Positions 8,406 through 15,178 of a DNA stretch of 42,762 nt are shown here, one piece after another. A program made the translations under genes and the position numbers. Position 1 is the stretch's first letter. Every line of letters begins with the position of its first letter. The notes under the pieces are model-generated. The model searched no databases and had not been told where the DNA came from. It saw nothing but the letters and a program-made list of their open reading frames with translations. The stretch is taken from NCBI GenBank assembly GCA_910574885.1, contig CAJTDD010000036.1, positions 1 to 42,762 on the forward strand, read 5' to 3'. Source of the stretch: Lachnospiraceae bacterium (GTDB lineage: Bacteria; Bacillota; Clostridia; Lachnospirales; Lachnospiraceae).

Positions 8406-9453
8406 ACAAATCTACCGAAATAATCTGCATCTTTACAAATTCATCAAATCTTGGCAGCGCCAAACGAATCTTTCCATATTCCCTGGTATCAGCCACACCT
8501 TTCCTTTTCAGCCTCTCACGGTATACGGAAAACAACTCCGATTTCATACCCAGCCGCTCCCTGAGACACTTCACCTTGCATTCTCCGCTTACCGAAATCT
8601 CTGCCAATATCTTTTTGTCCCATTCTGAAAGTTCTGACCAAATCTTGCCGTATACATACTCATCCAAATATTGATCGTACTCCGGTAGAATTTCGTTAAG
8701 GTCTTTTTCTCGGTTTTCCCAATAAAGATATCCCAATACCTGAAATGCGAAAGGATATCCCTTTATCAAAACAGCCATTTTCTCCGCGGTATCCAAATCT
8801 AACTGAAAGATATCCATATAATTCTTTCGCACAGCCGTATAATTCAAAGGTTCCAGCGTAAGCTTAGGCGCCCTGTATAAGAATGTGAGGGAATCTTCAT
8901 TTTGTAAATCATATATATTCTCATATAATCCGGTCATGAGCAGATAAATTGGGAAGCCACGTCTCAGAAAAATCTGAAAAGAGCTTGCAAAAATCCTTAT
9001 ATATTCCGAGTTTGTCACCTCGTCAACCGTAATCAGCAATCTTTTCCCAGACTGTTTCACCTGTTCTAACATCCGTTCAATAACATTTTCAATATCCGTA
9101 ACAGGGGCCGCGTTCTCGATGGACATTCCCAGCCCAAAAGCCGAAAAATCTAATCTGGCTTTTAAAAATCTTGCATGCATTTCCGGAATGCTATATAACT
9201 TAGCAGCCAGACTTTGCAGCAGATCCCGCATGGGATTTAATTCTATCACAATCCAGTTCCCTTCTTCCCGCATTGCATCGGCAATATTAGACATCATGAC
9301 CGTCTTTCCGGAACCTCTTACACCTGTAAGCATATATATCTGATTCGGAGAACTCTCCGCATTAAAGTTATCTATAATCTGATTTGTCTGCGCTATCCGC
9401 GAAATGTATTGTACCGGTTTTTTTCCAAACGACAGTGTAAATGGATTATGCAA
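8404..9453 (-). CDS. AAA-type ATPase of the archaeal-ATPase style (stand-alone)
   Basis: About 349 residues. Walker A is LTGVRGSGKTVMM at about 40-52, and a Walker-B-like strand is LLITVDEVTNSEY. The C-terminal third looks like a winged-helix region (ISVSGECKVKCLRERLGMKS then LKRKGVADT), as in the archaeal-ATPase group. Such proteins often act alone and their role is unknown. The frame opens at GTG 9462. The Shine-Dalgarno AGAAGGTGAT (9458-9467) overlaps that codon and sits four bases before a TTG at 9453, so I choose the TTG. Upstream lies an array of phased repeats (9479-9525) that could be its operator. Confidence 0.78.
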   Translation of the reverse strand: MHNPFTLSFGKKPVQYISRIAQTNQIIDNFNAESSPNQIYMLTGVRGSGKTVMMSNIADAMREEGNWIVIELNPMRDLLQSLAAKLYSIPEMHARFLKARLDFSAFGLGMSIENAAPVTDIENVIERMLEQVKQSGKRLLITVDEVTNSEYIRIFASSFQIFLRRGFPIYLLMTGLYENIYDLQNEDSLTFLYRAPKLTLEPLNYTAVRKNYMDIFQLDLDTAEKMAVLIKGYPFAFQVLGYLYWENREKDLNEILPEYDQYLDEYVYGKIWSELSEWDKKILAEISVSGECKVKCLRERLGMKSELFSVYRERLKRKGVADTREYGKIRLALPRFDEFVKMQIISVDL

Positions 9454-9478
9454 CTGTATCACCTTCTTTATAAATCTT

Positions 9479-9525
9479 TATAACTTTTTATAACTTATAA
9501 TTTATTATATAACTTTTTATAACTT
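9479..9525 (-). repeat. Helically phased TATAACT repeats upstream of the ATPase gene
   Basis: TATAACT occurs at 9479, 9489, 9508 and 9518, giving spacings of 10, 19 and 10 bp. The pairs form an exact 18-bp direct repeat (9479-9496 and 9508-9525). The array begins about 12 bp upstream of the ATPase ribosome site and lies where its promoter should be. The near 10-bp period suits proteins binding one face of the helix. The AT-rich context also allows slippage as an origin. Confidence 0.55.
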
Positions 9526-9651
9526 TATTCAACCACTTCCCCCAATGTTACAATTCTTGCAGCCTCATTCAGCAAAACCCTAAGGCACAAACAAGCATAA
9601 GATGCATAAAATGAAATAAAATAAGACCATAAAACAGAAGGGTTAAATAGA

Positions 9652-10299
9652 ATGAATAATAGATTATGTTGTAACTGTTGCTGTCCTGGACACGTCGGAC
9701 CTATGGGACCTCAGGGCGATGTCGGGCCTCAAGGGACTATGGGACCCCAGGGTGATGCCGGGCCCATGGGACCTATGGGGCCTCAGGGTGATGCCGGGCC
9801 TCAAGGGCCTATGGGACCCCAAGGCGACGTCGGGCCCCAAGGGCCCGCCGGGCCTGGAGTTTTGCCCGCTTATTTTAATGCAGTCATGCAAGGCGGGTTC
9901 CAGACCATTCCTCCGGAGGGAGAAATCAATTTCCTGCTTGCATTTCAATCCGGAGATTTTTCATTTGTTCCAAATACTCCGGAAATTATCGTAAACACAG
10001 GCGGTATCTACCGGATAGACTATTCCCTGCTGCTCCGTCCTGCCACCCAAGCGTTGAATGTGGCTTATGCCGTAGCGATTAACGGACTGGAAAACCCATT
10101 GTCATTCTTTGGGACTTACTCCGACGGGCTTGTGACTGCGGAACGCACAGAGTTAACCGGCATGTTCATCACTTCGATTGCCGCCGGGTCAATCGTCACG
10201 CTGCGCAATAAGTCATCCACTGAAGACTACCTTGCCGGAACAGGGATTGACAACCAGGCTGTCAATCACGCATCCATCCTATTACAGAGAATTGCCTAA
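9652..10299 (+). CDS. Collagen-like repeat protein with C1q/BclA-like C-terminal domain
   Basis: 215 residues. After a Cys-rich start (CCNCCCPG, residues about 6-13) come about 19 uninterrupted Gly-X-Y triplets (about 13-69), many GPQ, GPM and GDV/GDA, which should form a collagen triple helix. The remaining about 145 residues (from PAYFNAVMQ) are beta-rich, with YRIDYSLLLRPA and LTGMFITSIAAGSIVTLRNK, in the style of the trimeric C1q/TNF-like domain of BclA-type spore-surface proteins. There is no signal peptide or LPXTG anchor, which fits a spore-coat/exosporium or filament role rather than wall anchoring. AGAAGGG precedes the ATG. The gene stands alone and a strong terminator follows. Confidence 0.85.
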   Translation: MNNRLCCNCCCPGHVGPMGPQGDVGPQGTMGPQGDAGPMGPMGPQGDAGPQGPMGPQGDVGPQGPAGPGVLPAYFNAVMQGGFQTIPPEGEINFLLAFQSGDFSFVPNTPEIIVNTGGIYRIDYSLLLRPATQALNVAYAVAINGLENPLSFFGTYSDGLVTAERTELTGMFITSIAAGSIVTLRNKSSTEDYLAGTGIDNQAVNHASILLQRIA

Positions 10300-10306
10300 A
10301 TAAAGC

Positions 10307-10366
10307 AAAAGGGGCGTCGGAAAATCTTGTGAAAACCTCATTTTCCGACAACCCCTTTCTCTTCTT
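10307..10366 (+). terminator. Strong intrinsic terminator of the collagen-like gene
   Basis: Arms AAAGGGGCGTCGGAAAAT (10308-10325) and ATTTTCCGACAACCCCTTT (10340-10358) form a long stem with one small mismatch. TCTCTTCTTTT follows. Confidence 0.85.
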
Positions 10367-10377
10367 TTGTATTCAAA

Positions 10378-10397
10378 CATGCCAGTACAGACGTTGA
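10378..10397. repeat. 19-bp repeat shared with the GNAT gene
   Basis: ATGCCAGTACAGACGTTGA at about 10379-10397 recurs exactly at about 11719-11737, inside the acetyltransferase gene (codons for QRLYWH). The copy here lies in non-functional sequence downstream of the decayed ATPase partner. It looks like the footprint of a past duplication or deletion event. Confidence 0.5.
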
Positions 10398-10454
10398 CCT
10401 TACCCAAATATCAGATGCATATTGGTATGTCTGTTCAAAGAATTCCTCTCCTTT

Positions 10455-10634
10455 TCAATATAATCCCAAGTCTTTTGATACGTCCCCGGAGACATAATCT
10501 TTCAGCGTAATATCGCCATGCACAACCACAAACTGCACCTCATTACTAGAAAAGTACTCTTTCATAACAGAGCCAAGCGCAGCTTCATCACTTGTCCCTT
10601 CCACTATAAATGCAACTACTTTCTTTTCACTCAT
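10455..10634 (-). pseudogene. Truncated partner gene of the ATPase (Toprim-like N-terminus)
   Basis: About 59 residues beginning MSEKKVVAFIVEGTSDEAAL. The hydrophobic strand followed by VEGxxDE and, further on, VVVHGDI resembles the start of Toprim/DUF4276/DUF4435-type partners of OLD-like or AAA_15 ATPases. A TGA at 10455 ends the frame. The same frame continues after it for about 35 codons (KGEEFFEQTYQYASDIW), suggesting a larger gene cut by a stop and a deletion. Its ATG (10632-10634) lies just before the ATPase stop (10627-10629), in overlapping reading frames, the mark of translational coupling. The frame is also open to an ATG at 10667, but that part is the ATPase C-terminus in another frame. 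Confidence 0.45.
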
Positions 10635-11408
10635 GCCGTGTCGCCCTACCAGCCTTTCTAAATGCACGCGCGATTCTCAAACTATCTGTTTCCTCATAAA
10701 TCACTTCATCCTGGCCTCCAAGCGTAAGACCTCTAATATAAGTATCCCTGAGATTGTTTGACGGTTTTATATTTTTCATCCGGATGTATCTTCTATCTGG
10801 ATTTGCCGTAGAAAACATAATACTATCTTTGTCCAGCATCTCCAAAGCCCGTAGATTATGGGATGTAAATATTAACCCGCCATCTTTCTGGCTACCATTA
10901 AATCCATTTTATTCAATAGATTGGCTTCTATAACCTCATCCAGCCTCTTTTTCGGGGCAAACACATTCTCCCTATCCGATCGTTGATAATCCATAAATAC
11001 GGTCTTATTGCTTCTGGAACCATCTCTATTTACCGCACAGCTTAACGTTTCACGGACAATCTCTGCCTCCTTGCCGTTTTTCTGTATAACAATCTTATAA
11101 CTTGTTTCATACGTAACTTTTTCTGAAAAAATATTGAAATCAGCCATAACCTCTGCCTGACTGCCATTCACATCGATGTAATCTGCAATTTCCGTATCCA
11201 GCGTATTGCCTGTCATGATTCTCTGTAAATAGTACAGCGTGTCAATCACTGTGGTTTTCCCGGAACCATTCTGGCCATACAATCCCAGCACCTCCGCCTC
11301 CTTATAGGACAACTGCTTTTTGCATGTATATGGCATAATAATCTGTCCATTTCTAACATTTTTAATATTAGAAATCTTTAAAGAAGATAATCTTACAATA
11401 CTCTCCAT
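10627..11408 (-). pseudogene. Decayed AAA/OLD-like ATPase (internal deletion with frameshift)
   Basis: The N-terminal part (10872-11408, 178 residues) has Walker A in LGLYGQNGSGKTTV at about 41-54 and the ABC/RecF-style opening LSSLKISNIKNVRNG. The C-terminal part lies one frame away (10627 to about 10880) and reads DGGLIFTSHNLRALEMLDKD, the strand and switch histidine of this family. The section that should carry the signature motif and Walker B is missing at the junction near 10880, so the protein is not functional. Together with the partner at 10455-10634, this was probably a two-gene ATPase/nuclease-type defence pair (PARIS- or OLD-like). That assignment is inference from architecture. 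Confidence 0.65.
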
Positions 11409-11504
11409 AGTCCCAATCCTCCATGGACTTCATTTTAACACAGGCAACATCCTATTTCAATTATTTTTCCTATATTTGCATTTTTTATTCCTTTTCGCAA
11501 AAAA

Positions 11505-12026
11505 CTATATTTCTCGTTTCACCACATAACGGTCATGAGGCATATCCACCCCCCGGTAGTGTTTCGTCCACCTATCTGCCGCAGCCATGCCATTTCTGAC
11601 GGCAACATTCTGAGAAGCTGTATTCGTATCCCTGATGATTGAGCAGACCTCTTTCGCATCCAGTTTCTCAAACGCATATTTTTTACAGGCTCTTGCGGCT
11701 TCTATGGCATAGCCGTTATGCCAGTACAGACGTTGAAAGAGATATCCGATTTCAAGCACTTCCGTTTCTTTCCATGGCTGCATCGTAAGCCCGCATTGCC
11801 CAATCATCTCATTCGTTTCTTTCAAAATGACTGCCCATAGGCCGAATCCCCATTTTTGATAACGCGCAATCTGCCGGTCCAGCCACTCCTGAACTTCCTC
11901 ATCGCTAAATGCACCTTCGTAGGCATACATCGCTTTTTCGTCTTGTAAAATTTTGCACAAAGAGCCGAAATCATTCTGGTTCATTTCTCTTAAATACAAT
12001 CTCTCTGTTTCAAGTATCATCTTCAT
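11505..12026 (-). CDS. GNAT-family N-acetyltransferase (RimJ/RimL-like)
   Basis: 173 residues. It starts MKMILETERLYLREMNQNDF, the hallmark of the RimJ/RimL-type GNAT group. A central strand (FGLWAVILKETNEMIGQCGL) leads to the acetyl-CoA-binding region, here EIGYLFQRLYWHNGYAIEA, where family members usually have a Y..........GG.G/A.EA arrangement. C-terminal RDTNTASQNVAVRNGM matches the conserved N..S..v..k.G motif. The acceptor is unknown: ribosomal protein N-termini or a small molecule are both possible. The ribosome site is weak (GGGCGG). A 19-bp piece of this gene is repeated at 10379. Confidence 0.85.
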   Translation of the reverse strand: MKMILETERLYLREMNQNDFGSLCKILQDEKAMYAYEGAFSDEEVQEWLDRQIARYQKWGFGLWAVILKETNEMIGQCGLTMQPWKETEVLEIGYLFQRLYWHNGYAIEAARACKKYAFEKLDAKEVCSIIRDTNTASQNVAVRNGMAAADRWTKHYRGVDMPHDRYVVKREI

Positions 12027-12073
12027 TTACCGCCCTGTCTCCCATTTTGCAACAGCCCCTTAACAATTCAATT

Positions 12074-13375
12074 TCAAGACTGATAGGACGCATACACAAG
12101 ATTTCGATTAATATGGCTAGTCCTTACCAGCCCACATATCCATGGTTTCTCGTTTACAAGCGCCTGATTCTCATCAAGGGTTTGATCCAGCGCATCCATG
12201 AACTTCTCCATAAACGGCTCATATGTCTTATGAAGCATATCCGCTAATTTACTGCTGATATCTGCGCTCTCTATCTTCCTTTGCTCAGCAACTCTCTGAT
12301 TTGCAAAAAATGCCCCTAACTCGTAATCGCTCTTCGACGTACTCCATACCATGTCCGGTCGTTTCAACTGCCCGGAAAGCGATTTTGCATAGACTCCGGC
12401 AAAAGATAAATCCTTTATATCATATAACGCCTGCTCATTGGATTCCTGTTTTCCGAATCCCTGCCCTTCCTTGGATGCCAAGAAGCTTTCCCTCAGCCGC
12501 GCCGCCATATATGCATCGTCCTGTTTCAGCCATTGATCCGAGGAGCCGTCTAATTGGATATAATCAGTTTGCGCCAGATGCTCTTCATAAGCAGCGGCTT
12601 TCTTATCTATCATTGCCAAAACACTGTTTTTCATCTCTTCCGAAACGCCCATCTGTCCCAAGCTCTCATAAAACTTCCCTATCGTGTCTCCATAGGAATC
12701 CGCCATTCGCTCTTTTTCTTTGGAGTAAATTTCCTCCAGCTTTTGCATTTCCTGCTTTTGCTCGTCGCCAGTGTATTGTTTCTCAATCCTGTCCTTCAAA
12801 ACTGCATACCGTGAAGCGAGAAAATCCGCTTTTGTTTCAAGGCGTTCAATATTGTCAAACCCAACGTTCATCTGCACAAAATCCGATTCTACGCCGCGCC
12901 AGTCTATCTCGTCGCCTAACCCCTTTTCATTTAATTCCTGACGAAAACGCTCCAATTCAGCTTCACTTACCTGGCTTGCCAGACAAATTCCTGCCGGTTT
13001 TGAGGAATCCCATACAAATTTATCGCCTTCAATACGTCCATTGATACGAAACTGTTTCATATACTGATCCAATAAAGCGTCTTTTTCCGTGTACGAAGTG
13101 CGTTCCGATGGGGGGATAATTTCATACGTGCGCAGTCTTTCGTCCGGGACCACATAGGTGTATTCAACAGGCTCGATTACGCGCATACTATTTCCGTTCG
13201 GTCTATATATGCCAGATTCACATTTGTTTTGTGCAATACCGGAACTTATCATCACAGAATCCCGGCGAGTAAACGACTGATTCCATTTCAATAATGTGGA
13301 ATTCTGATTCCTTCCTGAATGGTTTAAACCTATCCGGTTCAGGTAGCTATTGCTTCCTATTTTCCCAATATACAT
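12074..13375 (-). CDS. Unrecognised 433-residue protein, copy 1 of a near-identical pair
   Basis: I do not recognise this family. It is soluble, with no signal peptide or membrane segment. It starts MYIGKIGSNSYLNRIGLNHS, followed by a low-complexity Ser/Asn/Arg-rich stretch ending RRDSVMISSG, a motif like the disordered N-terminus of flagellar-associated proteins. Then come a helical, Glu/Lys-rich middle (about 180-260) and a C-terminal helical part. It is about 97% identical to 15179-16558 by eye, but lacks the 21-residue insert. It also ends five residues earlier because one extra base before the stop shifts the frame (SYQS, then stop, against SYQSEISDR). AGGAGGTGATTGA before the ATG is a very strong ribosome site, shared with copy 2. 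The role is unknown. Confidence 0.75.
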   Translation of the reverse strand: MYIGKIGSNSYLNRIGLNHSGRNQNSTLLKWNQSFTRRDSVMISSGIAQNKCESGIYRPNGNSMRVIEPVEYTYVVPDERLRTYEIIPPSERTSYTEKDALLDQYMKQFRINGRIEGDKFVWDSSKPAGICLASQVSEAELERFRQELNEKGLGDEIDWRGVESDFVQMNVGFDNIERLETKADFLASRYAVLKDRIEKQYTGDEQKQEMQKLEEIYSKEKERMADSYGDTIGKFYESLGQMGVSEEMKNSVLAMIDKKAAAYEEHLAQTDYIQLDGSSDQWLKQDDAYMAARLRESFLASKEGQGFGKQESNEQALYDIKDLSFAGVYAKSLSGQLKRPDMVWSTSKSDYELGAFFANQRVAEQRKIESADISSKLADMLHKTYEPFMEKFMDALDQTLDENQALVNEKPWICGLVRTSHINRNLVYASYQS

Positions 13376-13405
13376 TCAATCACCTCCTAATATCGTTCCT
13401 AACTA

Positions 13406-13825
13406 CTATTTTAACAATAGGATTTCTCCGTATTGTCCCATATAAATGGTACTTGGAATGTTTCCCTCTCCCCTTCTCACCAAATACGTTACTTTTATTT
13501 TATCGGCAACTTGGGCATTCTTTATAACTGATTTAAACTTAACTCCTTTCACTGTAACCACCGATTCCTCATCACCTAAAGTTTGTATCACAATCTCGTC
13601 TTCGTCTAATATTTCCAAAACTACTCCATATATATCCCTCAAATGCTGCCCATTCCAACTATCATCTGAGATATCATCGAATGTATATTCCTTAATGAAA
13701 ATTTTAGCTGGGATATACGCTATATCTATCATCTCTTTTTGCCCCGAAATATCAGTGGAAGTACATAAATATATAAGAATTATCAGGAATATTCCTATTA
13801 AAATGATACTTCTAATTTTTCCCAT
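13406..13825 (-). CDS. Small membrane-anchored protein of unknown function
   Basis: About 139 residues. An N-terminal hydrophobic helix (IRSIILIGIFLIILIYLCTS) acts as signal anchor or uncleaved signal. The rest is extracytoplasmic, with a beta-rich stretch VVLEILDEDEIVIQTLGDEE and VKGVKFKSVIKNAQ, which could be an OB-like fold. The frame opens at an ATG at 13837, but GGAG lies six bases before the ATG at 13825, so I start there. It lies between the two paralogues and after a secreted protein on the same strand, so the four genes may be one unit. I see no known family. Confidence 0.6.
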   Translation of the reverse strand: MGKIRSIILIGIFLIILIYLCTSTDISGQKEMIDIAYIPAKIFIKEYTFDDISDDSWNGQHLRDIYGVVLEILDEDEIVIQTLGDEESVVTVKGVKFKSVIKNAQVADKIKVTYLVRRGEGNIPSTIYMGQYGEILLLK

Positions 13826-13860
13826 TTTCTTCTCCATATGCGCAAGGAATCAAGCCAATT

Positions 13861-13912
13861 AATTTTTCATTCTGTATACCGGGAAACTACATATCATATA
13901 GAATGAAAAATT
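13861..13912. repeat. Perfect 13-bp inverted repeat in the intergenic gap
   Basis: AATTTTTCATTCT (13861-13873) and its complement AGAATGAAAAATT (13900-13912) enclose 26 nt. It lies just upstream of the small membrane protein gene. It could be an operator or an mRNA hairpin. Confidence 0.5.
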
Positions 13913-13972
13913 CGCCAAACCACAATAGTCTGATTTTAGAATATCTCATTCTTCGCTTTTTGTCAAATATTC

Positions 13973-14003
13973 AATGGGGGAATCGCTAAACGATTCCCCC
14001 ATT
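13973..14003 (-). terminator. Perfect 13-bp hairpin after the secreted-protein gene
   Basis: AATGGGGGAATCG (13973-13985) and CGATTCCCCCATT (13991-14003) with a 5-nt loop. It begins about 14 bp past the stop of the 371-residue gene. No clean T-tract follows on the minus strand, so it may be a terminator or a 3'-end stabiliser. Confidence 0.65.
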
Positions 14004-14016
14004 AGTTCATTACTTT

Positions 14017-15132
14017 TTACAATCTTCTTAAATTTGTCAACGAAAACGTACGTCCACCTTCTTTTGTATAATGATAATTAAACGCACTTAAAAATTCGCA
14101 AACCTCAAATGTATCCAGATTAACAACAATGTAACTAGGACCATATGAAAAATCCATCTCTCCCTCGCCAAAAGTTCTTGGAGTTTTTAATCCAGATGGG
14201 TCATACCAATCCATAATATGAGTCACATCGCCATTATCATTTCTAAAATAGCTATTCATATATAACCAAGCTCCCCGGTTAACTTCTATTAAAAGCGCAT
14301 TCGGCGCCGAGTAAGGAGCGCTACTAGAAAAAGAGCCTAGATATACACCACGAACACCATCTTTATCCGCAAGCGTAATACTCATACTACGTCCAGTATA
14401 TCCTAATGGCATCTGCCATGTCTCATCTTCTTCCCAGGTTAACCCTTTAAGAACATTCTTTCCATTACTGAGAATAGTTGAATCGTCGTAGTAAAGAACG
14501 ACTCTGGCAAGATTATCTGTACAGTTAATAATACTTGAAGCCCCAGACGGATTGGCGCAATTCCACATCAATGTATAGTCGCCAACTTCTTTACCTGTAG
14601 ATGAACCTATCACAATCGCATATTGACCTTCTGGAATATTAGCGTAGCTGCTTCCGGAGTTTGCTACAACTCCCCAATTCGATGGCTCATCCAATACGCC
14701 ATCTTTAACATAATATAATATAGCCATTAAATTAGGGTTAACGGATTCCAGTTTAAGAAACGCGAGCTGCTTTGCCGTCAATGTAACCACATAAATATCA
14801 TATGAGTCTGTTAAAGTGCCATTCCCAACAAAAACAGGATCTTGAATCGCCCAAATTTCTCTACTGTTAAGCGCATTACTGGGAACACCAGAAAGTGTAG
14901 AGTCTAAATGCTCTCCCTGCGGCAAATTTTCTAAATCAAAAAATTCCTGCTCAGGTACATTTCCATTCACCTCAGTGGATATTGCCTGAATTCCAACATC
15001 TTGCTCTCCTTTTGCCTCAATTTCAGAAACATCTGTCGAAGCAAAAATATTCATTGAAAAACAACTAACTGTAAATGCCATAACACATAACATACTAATA
15101 ATTTTATTTATTTTTTTCATAATCCTTTTCAT
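14017..15132 (-). CDS. Secreted protein with pre-peptidase-like beta domain
   Basis: 371 residues. A clear signal peptide (IISMLCVMAFTVSCFSMNIFA, cleavage expected after IFA) makes it exported. There is no lipobox and no LPXTG anchor. Residues about 95-200 (GTLTDSYDIYVVTLTAKQLA, then YAIVIGSSTGKEVGDYTLMW) read like the beta-sandwich of bacterial pre-peptidase C-terminal/PPC-like domains. The second half is beta-rich with aromatic repeats, and I do not recognise it. No catalytic motif is visible. It is followed by a perfect hairpin and flanked on both sides by copies of the unrecognised paralogue, so the two genes between the copies may have been trapped by the duplication. Confidence 0.7.
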   Translation of the reverse strand: MKRIMKKINKIISMLCVMAFTVSCFSMNIFASTDVSEIEAKGEQDVGIQAISTEVNGNVPEQEFFDLENLPQGEHLDSTLSGVPSNALNSREIWAIQDPVFVGNGTLTDSYDIYVVTLTAKQLAFLKLESVNPNLMAILYYVKDGVLDEPSNWGVVANSGSSYANIPEGQYAIVIGSSTGKEVGDYTLMWNCANPSGASSIINCTDNLARVVLYYDDSTILSNGKNVLKGLTWEEDETWQMPLGYTGRSMSITLADKDGVRGVYLGSFSSSAPYSAPNALLIEVNRGAWLYMNSYFRNDNGDVTHIMDWYDPSGLKTPRTFGEGEMDFSYGPSYIVVNLDTFEVCEFLSAFNYHYTKEGGRTFSLTNLRRL

Positions 15133-15178
15133 CCTTAAAGTATATAAATTTTGTTAGAAAATTTTATTTCCAATACTT

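Noticed and set aside
9690..9860. Tandem repeats as a CRISPR-like array
   Set aside because: The repeats are Gly-X-Y codons of the collagen-like gene, with no spacer pattern.
12301..13044. Plus-strand open frame of 247 codons opposite copy 1 of the paralogue
   Set aside because: A matching shadow appears opposite copy 2 only because the copies are near-identical. The sense strand has the strong ribosome site and coherent protein.
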